Source of the DNA: Smallanthus sonchifolius
Taxonomy: Eukaryota; Streptophyta; Magnoliopsida; Asterales; Asteraceae
Assembly: GCA_023525975.1 (NCBI GenBank)
Contig: CM042046.1
Location: 44,345,501-44,409,500, forward strand
Length of the DNA: 64,000 bases
Direction of reading: 5' to 3'
In this document: positions 1 through 11,625 of the stretch, in pieces
Layout: each line of letters starts with the position of its first letter
How positions within the stretch are numbered: the stretch's first letter is position 1
Position numbers and translations under genes: made by a program
Notes under the pieces: model-generated
What the model saw: only the letters and a program-made list of their open reading frames with translations
What the model was told of the DNA's origin: nothing
The model's database searches: none

Positions 1-730
1 TTCTGTTTTGTCTGCATCACTATTCTTGCCTGTGTGACCATGCTGCCTTAAATTTCATTGGTTGAGAGACTTAGTTGTTTTCTTTGCTACATTTTGTCTT
101 GCAAAGAGTTGTTTGCATCTTAGCATAAGAATATGTATGATATGTTTGGCAATTAAATTGAGGGGGGGTGTTGAAAATTTAGCTTAAATGTTATTTCTCA
201 ATTTAATTGTCAAAGTTAGTCTCTAATGTTGAGTTTTATTTGTTCTATTTTATGGTGGTAAATGAGTTTGGAGTTAAAAGCTATTCAAGAATGTGGACTA
301 AACTGAAGCTGGGCTTGAAGGCTTTTTATGGGCTAATGGGCTTGTAGCTGGGCTAGTTGGATGGATTCATGGATGCTCTAGATTTTAGCTGGATACTATA
401 AAAGGATGAGAGAGAGAGAGAGAGAGAGTGTGAAAAATGATCACAAGTCGATCTCCGACATCGGCTCTAATCCTTTCTTCTTTCAAATCTGAGTTAGGGT
501 TTCATCCTTAATGATGAAACTCATTTGTATTTCTGAGAGTTTGTTTTGTTGATTCTTGTTAGATCGTTTGCAGATTCATTCTAGTTATGATCAGATCATC
601 ACAATGATAATCTGAGTCTTGAGTCTGTATATTGTTCGAGTCAACTTGTGCAACAATCTTTTTTCTGGACATCTAGGGTTTGTATATTTTGGTTTGGGAT
701 TACAGTAATGTACCAGTCATATTTCTGACA
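1..730 (+). mobile_element. 3' end of an LTR retrotransposon (probably copia): polypurine tract and 3' LTR
   Basis: A purine run (GAGGGGGGG, about 160-168) directly precedes TGTTGAAAATT at 169. That is the usual polypurine-tract/LTR junction. The LTR appears to end in CTGACA at 730, giving a TG...CA repeat of about 562 bp. A TATA-like box (TATAAAAG, 397-404) followed by an (AG)n run (about 408-428) fits an LTR promoter and transcript start. Positions 1-168 would be the last non-coding part of the internal domain; the coding part lies outside the window. The short LTR and TGTTGA start suggest Ty1-copia, but no protein is visible, so the superfamily is inferred. The 5' LTR and TSD cannot be checked here. 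Confidence 0.55.
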
Positions 731-859
731 TTAAGGTTTACACTAATTATCCTTTAAATGGACAATGTAGTGATTACTTTAATCTAAAATGTAGTGTATA
801 CACCTCGGCCATTTAAAGCTCTCTGATTGTTAATCTTTGCCCAATAAGGTTGAGCAATT

Positions 860-1206
860 AAAAGTCGTCAATGAGCTAGTAATGAAACAATAAGGAAGAG
901 AACTGGTGTTCCTAGAGACCCAGGTTCAATCTATGCCCTCCACGTTAGTTTCTGCGGCATGCATATGAGGTCTAGCTTAGGTTGATGCACCTGGGTTTTA
1001 CCCGCGCCGATCCAAGGTTCGAGCTTCGGCTCTTCCTCATGCTCGGAAGAGGCCGTATTGGGTGAGATTTTTTCCTTAAATGCTCTCCAACTCTGACACA
1101 AAGTGGGCCTGGTTAAGACAACATATTGGCTGGAGTTGGACGAGTCACTCCCATTTAACAGGAGGTGCGACGTCACAACATTCAATTTTCGCCATTCAAA
1201 AAAAAA
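860..1206 (+). repeat. SINE-like repeat (tentative)
   Basis: A GC-richer segment of about 340 bp carries a B-box-like motif (CAGGTTCAATC, about 922-932) near its start and ends in an A-run (about 1197-1206). This is the layout of a tRNA-derived SINE: pol III promoter at the 5' end, poly(A) at the 3' end. A clear A box and flanking duplications were not recognised. It could instead be an unrelated transposon fragment. No credible coding sequence is present. Confidence 0.3.
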
Positions 1207-1544
1207 GGTCAACTCAAACAAGTTAGTATGTTTCTTAAAAACACAATACGAGTTCATCTATTAAGCATTTGAAGAAGTTTAAAACCTCCTACAAATGATT
1301 TGTTTGCAACAAGTTAAAGAACTTAAAACAACCATAGTGTTTAGAAATTTTAACATTTTTAGAGTGCATTGGATAATCAAAACATAACCAAATAGAAAAT
1401 TCTTTCCAAAATTTCATTGTACTTGGAGCATAAAAAGAAGAATTTCATTAAACTCACCACGAAACAAAACAAAAATTGCATCCTCTAGATATATGATAAC
1501 ATGAGACATGATTACTTAAAACAAAGTTAAATCTAGTGATTCCC

Positions 1545-3223
1545 TTAAAAGACAAGCTCATGAGGCTTCATGCCAGCCTTGAGTGAGAATCTTGAACCCA
1601 AATAGCTTTTCAGGTCCGGAACAGCCTCGATGGACGCGATCAATGCTGCATCGACGGTTTTCTGGTCATCTTTCTTGTCCTGTGGGAGCGTGTTCTTTTC
1701 CTATAATGCACATTAACAAAAACATATTAGAATTTGGCATGAAATACCAAAAAATTAAAAAATATGGTGCAAGTTCAAGGGGGATAGCAATACCTCCTTC
1801 TCGGTTTCAAAAAACTCGCCCTCTCCTTTCTTCTTCTTCTTCTCGACCTTCTTTCCAAAGTACTTGTCGTCAAACTTTTCCACATTTACCCCCGAGATGT
1901 CGACCTTAGTTGATGTGGCGATAACGTATGACTGATTCACCCTCCTCAAAGGAACACCGTTGATCTTAAAGGGGCCTAAAAGTAAAAAAATTGGTCAATA
2001 ATTTTAAAAAAAGAAGAATTTGGATGAAGCCGGTGCATTTAGAAAAATGATGCAACAAAAAGGTTAAACAACAAATTTGTTGTAGAAATTAAAGAACACG
2101 CTGAAAAAATGATGCAACAAAAACAAAACAAATTACGAAGAAAAAAAAAGTAATCAAACAGGCAATACATGAATTTTTTTTTTTTAATTAACAGATGGAA
2201 AGAGTAATAAAATACCAGTAACCAGCAACAATCCAGATGTAAGTTGTTTCAGAAAAACAACCCTCTTTCCCTTGAATCTCCCAGCCAATATAATCAGAAC
2301 AGTTCCTGGGGTAATGCTAGCCCTAAACATGTACAAGCAGTCAAATAAATCAATACAGATAATATATGTATCCATAGAATAAAATTAGGGGTGCAAATTT
2401 ATAACACGACATGAATCAAACACGAAACCCAGGGGTTTGGTTCAGTATAAATGGGTTCGAGAAACATGCAAACACATTTAGCTAAAATAGGTCATGTTCG
2501 GGTGTAGGGTCGGCCTAGTGGGTTCACATGTTGACCCGTTTGACCATTTATCTTTTAATTTTTCTGAAAAAAGTGTGTTTCAAGTTTTAATTTTTCTAAA
2601 CAGTATATTTCATGTCATAAATTGATATGTTGGTATTTAAAGCCGAAATTTAAGAGTTCAAAAAGAAATTGACATGTTGGTAATTAAAGCCAAAATTTAA
2701 AAGTTCAAAAAGAAATTGACATAAGATATTATAATTTAAATGTAACTGTTTAGTTGTTTTATATGCATTTGTACTTTTAATTGTAAATTTGTAACATTAA
2801 GGTTTTAATGTACAAAAAAACTAAAAAAATGGGTTAAAACTTACACGATTGATATTATGTCAACCCTGTTCGACTGACACAAACTACATGTGGTGTCAAG
2901 TTGGAACCACCAACCCACGAACACGACCCTTTAGCACCCCTAAATAAAATCAATCTATTTATAAACCTGAGCTTAGTAGGTCTGGCTTTGCGCTTATTGA
3001 CAAGCGGTTTCTTGACATCATCAGCCGGGTAGAACTTTGGGGGCTTCTCCGCTGGAGCAGCAGCAACAGCTTTCTTCTCATGTTTAGGGAAAGCACCACC
3101 ATTCTTGGCCTTGATGGCCCAAAGACCCCTCTTGTGGTACATCTTCGACCGTGAGTATTTGCCCACACCTCTGATCAAGTCAGGGTTCCTGCTCACATGT
3201 GGTTTTCTATCCTTGGGTGCCAT
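1545..3223 (-). CDS. RPL6: 60S ribosomal protein L6 (eL6), four coding exons
   Basis: This gene encodes a cytosolic large-subunit ribosomal protein. Coding exons on the minus strand are 2967-3223, 2216-2322, 1794-1975 and 1545-1700, with GT-AG introns. They total 702 bp, or 233 residues plus TAA, the normal size for plant eL6. The start MAPKDRKPHVSRNPDLIRG is a typical eL6 N-terminus. The conserved core follows: GTVLIILAGRFKGKRVVFLK in exon 2, then GPFKINGVPLRRVNQ in exon 3, then a lysine-rich stretch. The C-terminus has LKAGMKPHELVF. No stop or frameshift interrupts it. The first coding exon has 7 bp of 5' UTR and is preceded by a leader intron. The second intron in the gene (the first between coding exons, 2323-2966) contains a hAT MITE. 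Expression should be constitutive, as for ribosomal proteins in general. Confidence 0.96.
2386..2942. mobile_element. hAT-type MITE in the intron between RPL6 coding exons 1 and 2
   Basis: The element starts TAGGGGTGC and ends with the inverse, GCACCCCTA. It is flanked on both sides by the same 8-bp target duplication, AATAAAAT (2378-2385 and 2943-2950). Eight-base duplications and a TAGGG-type terminus are hallmarks of the hAT superfamily. The interior (557 bp in total) has no transposase, so it is non-autonomous. It lies wholly inside the intron and leaves both splice sites intact. Confidence 0.85.
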
Positions 3224-3230
3224 TGGTCTT

Positions 3231-4210
3231 CTGTTTTCAATACACTGACTTCAAATTCCATTTTCAGAATAAAAGTTTAGCAAAGGGTTCGAAACATAAT
3301 TAGCTAGAAATATTCACATTCCTGTTCAGCCAGTTTTGAAGAAAATTATGAGCCAAACAGGACAATGGCTTGGTTTTGACGGTTGGTGTGGTTTAAACCG
3401 ATCTTTTTTTGAAAATCATTAGTTTGTATTAAAACTTTCAAAATGATAAATATGATTCATGATTGTATCACAGATACACAAGTACACATTGCAAAATTGA
3501 AAACGAATATATAACAATAAAGCTTGAACGATGTGAAACACGGTCAGTTACGAGTTTCAAACTAGACCGGACCTTTGAACCGTCAAACCGCAAAAACCAA
3601 ACCATGAACTAAACAGTTTGGATTTCAAACTAACCAACTTGCTTCTGTTTAGGCGGTTCAGTTGATTTCAAAAGCTTCTGAACACTACTAAGTAGCAATG
3701 TCTAGAAACACTAGCATTACAAACAATTCACTTTTTTCCCCTAAATTTATACAGGATGACTCACAGATATGTCTCATCTATACAGAAACGATCCTTTAAC
3801 CTAAATCTTACTAATTATCAGCTCAAACTAGCTTGTCTTAACAAGAAACAGATCAATCAAACGCAAATCAAAATGCTACGATTCTTAATTTGCTAAAAAC
3901 CTGACAGATTCCAGCAAAACACACAAAATCAAATTCAAAGGATTGCGAAATCAATAACAAAATTCTCATCACTAGATTGAAACAATATGAATACGAAGAG
4001 AAAAACCTTAACATATATAACAACCGAATAAATGTATACAACAAGATTGATTGTGTATGAAATTCACACATCATGAAACAGAAATCACATTCAAGATGTT
4101 CATAGTTCTAATCGATTCGAGATAAAACGATCGTTACCAGTGATTTTCTTGCTCGGCGGTGTCAAACGGCGGTGAGATTGGAAGAAACCCTAGTAGGTCG
4201 TGATATAAGA
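3231..4210 (-). other. RPL6: RPL6 leader intron and 5' UTR exon
   Basis: Eight bases upstream of the RPL6 ATG lies a splice acceptor (AACAG, exon resuming at 3230). About 900 bp further up, a pyrimidine-rich leader (about 4138-4200, reading CTAGGGTTTCTTCC... on the minus strand) ends in a consensus donor CACTG/GTAACG at 4138/4137. This is a 5' UTR intron, common in plant ribosomal protein genes, where such introns often enhance expression. The transcription start is not resolved. No other coding sequence is seen in the intron. Confidence 0.7.
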
Positions 4211-4546
4211 GAAGATGCGTGGGTGTATCGACTCTTTACGAGCCTAATAAACGGGCTGGACTTATAATGTGGTTTTTGTTCTGGGCCTTTGGGGCAACAA
4301 GGATTGTATTTATAAAATATAAACTATATTTTTTAAGATTCATGAGTTTTTTTGGCCTATAGGGTGTGATACAATTGGTTACTTTTAAATAATTCAAATT
4401 ATGACTCATTGTTTGATAATAATTTAAACTAACGGTTTATCTGTGATAATCTCAACTTTCACTTTTGTTGTCAATGTCGGTCTCAGCACCATAATCATCA
4501 TAGATTTACAATCGATTGGTCAGAGATATGATTATGTACAAACTCT
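4211..4546. other. Intergenic, upstream of RPL6
   Basis: This is AT-rich DNA between the RPL6 leader and the copia remnant. I see no gene or repeat boundary in it. The part nearest 4210 should contain the RPL6 core promoter, but no convincing TATA box was picked out. Confidence 0.4.
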
Positions 4547-5091
4547 CTAATTTGTTCTGGGTTCTTTCGACACCTCCCTCAACACTCTATCTCCATAGAT
4601 AAGAATTATGGCGCTATGAGTTTTCTCCATAATCTCCTTCTTCTCTTTGTATGTAAGAGTCACTGATAAACTTGTTTCGCCACCAAGAGCATCCACCAAT
4701 CCTTGATACATAAGTAGTGCCCTGATTTTCACCCTCAATAAACCAAATTCATTTTTACCATAAAAAATCTCCAGATCGAATTTCGTCGACACCAATCTTC
4801 AACCTTGATTGTTTCGGAATCGCCTTCTTTGAAATTGAGCCAATATCTAGGCTCTACTAACAATTGTTGAGAGTGTAATGCGGAACTGACACACTTAGAA
4901 CACCAAAGAACAACATATCAAAGAAATGAAACTTGAAATTTAACTCCCATCGATTACGAATTTATGGGTAACCCTCAAATGATTAAAAAGAAAATGAAAA
5001 CAAGATAGAAATTACAACAAAAAGGAACTCTCTACAAAAAAAAAGCACTTAAAAGAATACCCCACCACTGCTTATAGACTACCACCTAACA
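4547..5091 (-). mobile_element. Truncated copia-type retrotransposon: short LTR, primer site and start of gag
   Basis: On the minus strand, a candidate 227-bp LTR (5091 down to 4865, TGTTAGG...CTCAACA) is followed by a sequence resembling a degenerate tRNA-Met primer site (TTGTTAGTAGAGCC). Then comes an open stretch (4795-4547) with the copia gag N-terminal pattern: KFDLEIFYGKNEFGLLRVK, then ALLMYQGLVDALGG, then EIMEKTHSAIILI and REVSKE. In active copia gags the third block usually has GLWRVKM, so this copy is decayed. The element stops after about 80 gag residues. The gag identification is firm; the LTR limits are less certain. Confidence 0.6.
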
Positions 5092-5189
5092 AACCAAGAC
5101 GGCTATAACATGACAAGCAAAATGAATATTTAATGTTATACTTCAGTAGTAACTAACCTCCTAGATAAACCACATCCACATGAGTTATT

Positions 5190-5840
5190 TGTAACACCCT
5201 AGCTTTTGCGCGTTAATAACCCATATTATAGTTAGGATAATAAAACGGAAAGAAGTTTTAAATAGAAAAGTTAGGGATTTTGGTAGATTTGTAACATCAA
5301 AATTTCATAATGAAATATCCTAGTTTCACATGAGAAATGGGTTGTCCATCTAACTGCAAACCGAATGGTTATATGGATATTTAAATCCATATATATAAAT
5401 GTGCACTGTTTTATACTAGAAATGAAGTATGTGTATAAGACTGAGTGTGTGAAAGCGTAATGGATTTATGAAGCGAGTTTGGATGCGAACGAGTGAAATT
5501 AGGTTTCGGGGCTGTGCATGGTCGTGCATTGTAGATGCAGGTTGTGCCAACATGTTTCTATATATAATGAGCTTGGGCAGAGGTTTAATGCTCTGTTGAG
5601 TGTTAGAACCCTCTAGTTCATTTCAGTGTGTTGGGGTATGTTGGGTATACTTGGTAATTCAAGAGTACCCCAATAAATAATCTCGAGGTATTAGGGTTTA
5701 GAGGGTGAGAGTGAGAGAGGTGCTGCAGAAGTGCTCGCGGGAACTTCCAGCTAAAGACCGGTATTCAGAAAGGTATAATACTGTTTTAGTTTTTGTCGTG
5801 TTTATTTCCGCATTAGTTGGACTAATTTTCATAAATTTTA
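5190..5840 (+). mobile_element. Possible gypsy LTR 5' fragment
   Basis: TGTAACACCCTAGC at 5190 matches the typical start of plant Ty3-gypsy LTRs. It is followed by TATA-like sequences (TATATATAAATG near 5389, TCTATATATAATG near 5557) and a transcribed-leader-like GAGAGTGAGAGAGG. It seems cut off near 5850, where a different repeat begins. No partner LTR or coding sequence is visible, so the call is tentative. Confidence 0.35.
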
Positions 5841-5854
5841 GATTCGAATAAGGT

Positions 5855-8800
5855 CACTTACAAGATGTATGAGACTAAGTTTCAGTCTCCAATACCTTCT
5901 TTAAAATTGTAGAACTTAAGCCAAATAATTGGATACTAAAAATCAGTCCTTAATTGTAACATTTCCGATATTTTTGTCGTTTCTTTTACCCTGTGTAAAA
6001 CGTTCAAACCTAATTCTAGTGCAACGTTTCAAATGCACCCGAGCAAGCAACAAAAAACACTAGCTATCAATATGAATCCACGGTTATTCTATAATCTCTC
6101 TCTATATATATATATGTGTGTGTGTATATATATACCCAACTAAATAGACATATACATGTATAAATACATTGATGCATCATACAATACACGCATACACTCA
6201 ATTTAAGAAAGATTTAACAAACTCTTTTGAACCTCTAACTTGAAACCTTGAACAAGTTTGACCCATATGATGCAGTTGACTTTCAAAAAGTCAAAGAAGC
6301 CCAATTTTAGACAATCCAAGACCAAAATCGGTCAAATTTGGGATCAATTGGACTCCTCATGAATTCACAAGCATAAACAGGCCCATTCATCAGAACAATT
6401 AGGCTAATCCACGCGGTCAATCCGAATTCGAATGGCATTGACTTAGGATAGTCAAACCCGTATGAATTAGCATTCAATCAACGAAATTAGCGCACCTCAA
6501 TCCCTTAAATCGCTCATAAAATAACCACACATGTACCTAGGCCGTTAACAGGAGCCAATTCGATCCTAATCCGGTGAATTTACGAGTAATCGGCCTCCCC
6601 CTTTTTATTCGGCAAAGTCAAAACCGAATTGACTAAACCGCATGGAATTAAACAAATTAAAACCCTCATCTACATCCGTATACGCTCACACAAACTTCCC
6701 CAACTCTCAATCGAACCCCATTACATCTCAAAATTTCCGTCGACCACGAAGAACAATCGGAGCTAAATCGAAGTCGACCGCACCCGTGCCACAACCATTC
6801 CAAGTAAGATTACCATCATTAGATTCGTAATTCCTTGTATATCAAAAGCCCTCTGTTATATCGTGGTGACAGAGGGTATCGTGACCGATTGAAGCTATGG
6901 TTCATAGTGGTTAAAAGGGGATTCAAAAAACTTTTGGATTTAATCATGTTTAAAATTAATTAGAAACCATAAAAGACCAGCGAAACCCCTCGGTTTGACT
7001 GACAAATGCCTTGTGGCATCGAACCGAGAGGCGTGGGTTCGAAACCCACGACCAGCGAATCCGGCCTGTCTTTTTGCGCAGACTCTAAAGCAGAGTCCGG
7101 ATCCCCTGTCATTCCATGTTAATACAAACCTGAATCAACTGATGTCAAGTATCAGTCCCCTAGTCCAGTGGTGAGACTCAAACATAACTCAGAACCCACC
7201 CGGGTTCGAACCGGGTGGCGCCCTTTTATTTTAAAAATCGTTTTTACACAGGAATTAAATTATGTAAAAATTATTTTTATAAATCTTATATTTATTAGAA
7301 CAGAATCCAATTAGATTTACCATTTTTGTATAAAACCTTTATTTTTATGAATTTAATTCTCAATTACCCAATTTAAATTATTTTATTGTTTAAAAATTTA
7401 ATTCATTAAATGTATAAATTTGGTGACATAATTTTATAAATATTTTTACAAAGTTTCATAAAAATTTAAGTTATATACTTAAAAAAAAATATATGGTTTT
7501 ATATTCTCAAGTAATCGATGTAAATTTTTACTAAATCTATTTTAACATATCCATTTCAAATGACAAATAAATAAATAAATTTATTTATTATTTAAATAAA
7601 TTACAACTACAAATATGCTTAGAGTCTAAATTATATCTAAGGTCTAATTTAAGAACCATCGGTAATCACATATCTTCGTAAATAAAGAAATAAAGTTAAA
7701 AAAATTGTTTGTTTAATTTAAATAAATATAATTTTTACACTAAATAATTAGATAACAATTGTTTAAGTTATTTAGTTATTCAAACCCAAACTCTAACTTC
7801 TATCATTTTAAACTATCCATTTCAAACTTTCATTTTTATAAAAACACAAGTATAAATACAAAAAAAAACCCTACACATTCCTTTTCAAACTACAACTCAA
7901 CCCATTCGTACACACATCCAATCCAATTCTAGTCTTAGACATAGACTTTCGTACACATTATTAACATCATATACTACACATTAGGTTAACGCTGTGAGAT
8001 TTCAAGGATTACACTATTACACATTTCATTGTGCTAGATACACTTTCGATTCAAGGTGAGTTTTACATAGCCCTTTTTTTCACTGTTTTTACATTTTGGG
8101 GTGAAACATGATCACAACTTACAATGATTTACATAAACTACACAATACAAATCCACCTTACAATTTGTGTGCAATTTGAGCTTTATGTTTGAGTGATAGG
8201 TGTGTTAACTACTTATTTGCAATTACATGTACAATCATTAACTAATCAAGCCGATGGTTAACAATGATAGATCTATTGAGTCTGACAAACCCACCCAGAT
8301 TGGGGTGATTGTTACCGACAACACAATTTTTGCATGCTAGTTACAAAGGTTTGATTGTACTACTTGGTTACACAATAGCAACTCCCCATAAATGTCTTGT
8401 TAATCATGACTTGTATGGATTTGTTTACACACAATACATTGATACTATTTAGAGTCAAAACCTATGTATGCTCACCAACTATTTATAGTTGACCCACTCA
8501 TTTTATCATGTTTCAGGTACACAGATGTTTGAGTTAACATTCAAGCTACTTTACTTAGGGTTGATGACCTAGTTAATTGAAATAAATGGATATGTTATGT
8601 AATTCAAGTATTCTTGTATTGTTGTATTTGGAAATTGTGAATGGAAATGTAACGTTTTAATATATTAAATTTTAGCCAACCATGTGCTCATGAACAGTCT
8701 ACATGTCCCGCCCCGACGTTTTCGCCGTCGGTTGGGGTGTGACATTAATCCTTTCATATATAAAAGGCGTTCAAGACTAAATATCAGTCCCTAATTCGAT

Positions 8801-9175
8801 CCATTGTTTGGAATATTAAGAACTGATTTTCAATCTCTAATATGTTCCCTCCATATTAGAGACTGAGTACTAGTCGCCAATACATATACGTCATTTCTCA
8901 TCACAGAGGGAACGTATTTGGGACTAAAATTCAATCACGAAAAAAGCTCATTTAGAAACCTTATATTAGCCAAACATATTTGTGACTGAAATTCAGTCTC
9001 TAATAAGGTGGGAAAATATTAGCGACTAATTACCAGTCACTAAAATAAATCGCATAAAAATTAGTCCCCGTTATTATCGACAATCGATAAATCAGTCCCG
9101 GATATTATGTATCCAAGACTGATATATTGATACCTAACAGTTTAGTTTCTAATAGCCACTTTTTGTTTTATAGTG
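5855..9175. mobile_element. CACTA-like element remnant, split by a solo LTR
   Basis: Both flanks of the solo LTR (5855-5949 and 8750-9175) share a recurring degenerate motif of the form GACTGAAATTCAGTCTCTAAT, in direct and variant copies. Subterminal repeat arrays like this are typical of CACTA (En/Spm) elements. The right edge reads ...TATAGTG, i.e. CACTATAAAACAAAAAG on the minus strand. The left edge reads CACTTACAAGATG. The 3-bp duplications expected for CACTA do not match at these edges (GGT against GTA), so the boundaries and family are provisional. No transposase is seen. Confidence 0.35.
5955..8744 (+). mobile_element. Solo gypsy LTR, 2.8 kb, with TTAAT target duplication
   Basis: The repeat starts TGTAACATTTCCG and ends GTTGGGGTGTGACA. 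It is flanked on both sides by TTAAT (5950-5954 and 8745-8749), a perfect 5-bp TSD. The ends are typical of long plant Ty3-gypsy LTRs. No internal domain follows, so this is a solo LTR, presumably left by recombination between two LTRs. Inside are a 5' UTR-like segment (about 6600-6840), two tRNA-like B-box hairpins (about 7032 and 7201) and a very AT-rich part (about 7230-7850). No protein-coding capacity is evident. Confidence 0.75.
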
Positions 9176-10949
9176 GTAGTCAAGTTCCTAGTCACGTGAG
9201 ACAACCTAGTGATCGACATGGGCATGTAGGAAATGCCCTCATCGCGCTAAAGCAATATACTGTGCACTAATGTGCATATGGTAGGATGTGCACTGATGCG
9301 TAGAGCGATAGGTCATGCAATGAGGTGTAGGACTCTCGGGTCATGCAAAGATGTTTATAACATATAGGCTATGCACATATGAGCATATCAGGAGGACTGT
9401 GGTTCGATGCACAATGTTTTAGATGACCGTAACGATTAATTAAGCCCTACATTAGTTTTAGATCGTGAACATGATCCATGGGGTAGAAGCACCGTGGTAG
9501 TACTATTATGTATAAACGTGTCTCCGTTTAGGATGTCTTGATTATAAGACATCGGGATTAACGTGGGATTGAAGACATATTAGTGCAATTTTATTTTTTT
9601 GGTTATACGAGACTGTTTTATGTGTAATTACATATAAATTTTATTTAAAACCAAGCAGGGTCAAATATGATATTTTTTTATGTTTTTTTATAAATAACAA
9701 AAATACTATCATTGTTCGGACATAGTTTTTTCTTGATTGATTTCCGAATATATCTTAGCGAGCTTATTCTTCTATCAATGTTTTGATATTAAAAACCAAG
9801 TTGCTGCTGCAACTTTATACATTTGTTTTTACGTACTTTTAATTGTTTTTTAATCATTTTGTTGTATATATGTGTGTATTGAAACAGGTTTTAGACACAA
9901 ATTGGGGCTGGCGTGGTGGTTTGTGAGTCGGCTCTTCACACTCATAGCGTGCATTTTGGTTTTTTTATTATTTAATGTTTACAATTAATTTTGAGCATAT
10001 TTTTTTTTCCTATAACTTTTAAAATACGATATTTTAAATTTTTGAATGCATAATCGCAATATGCTAATTTTTATATACATTCTGATATAAATTTCATTTC
10101 AAACCAAGTTTTCGTGATAGTGTACAAGTCATCAAAGCCGCTTCAAGGTTTCGTTTTTTATTGTTTTTTGTTTTACTGTTACAATCTTTAAAATATGGCT
10201 TTTTTAAAATTCCGGATTTTCCGTTTCGACGTGCTTATTTTTATGAGCTTTTCGACGTGAATATTTTTCACGAGGTGAATACCAACGTATAAGTCCTTTA
10301 CACCGAGTCTTAAAAATTTTAACATTTTGTCACTAATGCACTAATAATATGTTACTTGTTAATTTAATTTATATAAATTCAATGACTTATTTTTAATCTC
10401 TGTCTATATATAATAAAAGTTAATTTTAATATAAATATAAATAGGAGAGGGTGAGGATAACATAACATAGGCCATATGGATGTTACTTGACAGCGATGAC
10501 ACATAATGATTACCAAAGTGATGGTTCATGAGATGTCTTCTTAACACATCAAAATCACTCAAAACAAATCCATCAAAAACTGTTCCCACCAGTGTGCACG
10601 TAAAAACTGTCATCACCTAACTTAACTACACACATCTTTCTTTTCAGTTTATTTTTTTAAAAATCATGTAAATCAAACAATTAATAATAAAACATACATA
10701 TTTAATTATATAAAATAAATAAAGCTAGATTTACGTTTATAAAAGTGTATGATATCAATAAAAAAATTAAAATAAACTATTGGAAGCACGAATAGTATAA
10801 GTAAAATTTAGAAGCTTTGAACAATTTGTTTAGTCTTTGAAGTGCAAGGTTTTAACAATTCATTTTGTAAGAAAAAAGATAAATAAAGATTTTTTTGATA
10901 TTTAAAGTATTATCATTTAAGCATGGTGGTTATTTATTTATTTTTTATA
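9176..10949. other. AT-rich intergenic DNA
   Basis: I see no gene, LTR pair or defined element. A TCTATATATAATAAAAG string near 10402 resembles the 5' end of the Helitron at 16382, but no matching 3' end was found nearby. Short open stretches here look like chance. Confidence 0.4.
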
Positions 10950-10957
10950 ACTGATGA

Positions 10958-11625
10958 TTGGTGATTAAAATATTAATAGAAGCGGATTTCTTTAGAGGAG
11001 CTAGAATTGGAAAAGTTAATATAGAGCGTTCTTACTTATTATACGCGGATGATGTCTTGATTATGGGGGAGTGGTCAATGGACAATGTAAAAAATATTGT
11101 CATTGTTACTAGACGGAATAGATTTATTAAAAAAATGATCATTTTAGTTTGGAGATTACTCATGAATCGGCTTCCCACTAGAGAAAACTTGGTTAATAGA
11201 CGGATTGATATTTCTTCTTCTTTGTGTCCGTTATGTTCGAATCACATAGAGACGGTGGATCCTCTTTTTGGGGAGTGTGACATTGCTTGAAGATTGTGGG
11301 TTTCCGTTTCAAATTGGTTGCAAATTGATCTTCATTCTTTGTTCACGCCAAGATCAGTTATTACGTGACAAGATTCATCCCGGATGATGAAATGCAAGAA
11401 GCAGCTTTTGGATGCTATTGTCTAGTCCATTTGGTGGGCCATTTGGAGCTTTCGGAACGAAGAGCTATTTTCTTAAGAGAACAGATCTAATAAAGATATG
11501 TTATTTGATGTTATGGTTAGTATGTCGTTCTTGTTGTTCTCAAATAGGGATCGTAAATGTAAAATTTTATGGATCGAGTGGTTACAAAATCCACTCATCT
11601 TCCGTTCCAAAAAAATAATAATAAG
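10958..11625 (+). pseudogene. LINE (non-LTR retrotransposon) 3' fragment
   Basis: The translation contains the reverse transcriptase catalytic block LLYADDVLIMGEWS (YADD box, codons near 11036-11065). An internally deleted copy of the C-terminal zinc-binding domain follows (VWRLLMNRLPTRENLVNRR, then CPLCSNHIETVDPLFGEC). After a stop at about 11288, further matching sequence runs on in other frames. The fragment ends in an A-rich tail (AAAAAAATAATAATAA, about 11610-11625). Plant L1-type LINEs have this order. Most of the RT between YADD and the zinc domain is missing, so the copy is dead. Confidence 0.75.

Noticed and set aside
931..1257. Open frame of 108 codons (minus strand)
   Set aside because: It lies across the SINE-like repeat and has no recognisable domain or start context.
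1583..1909. Plus-strand open frame of 108 codons
   Set aside because: It is the opposite strand of RPL6 exons 3 and 4 and spans an intron of that gene.
6985..7225. Possible tRNA genes
   Set aside because: The B-box-like hairpins lack a full cloverleaf and a matching acceptor stem, and they lie inside an LTR.
11412..11618. Open frame after the LINE zinc-binding domain
   Set aside because: It is out-of-frame continuation of the decayed LINE and not a separate gene.
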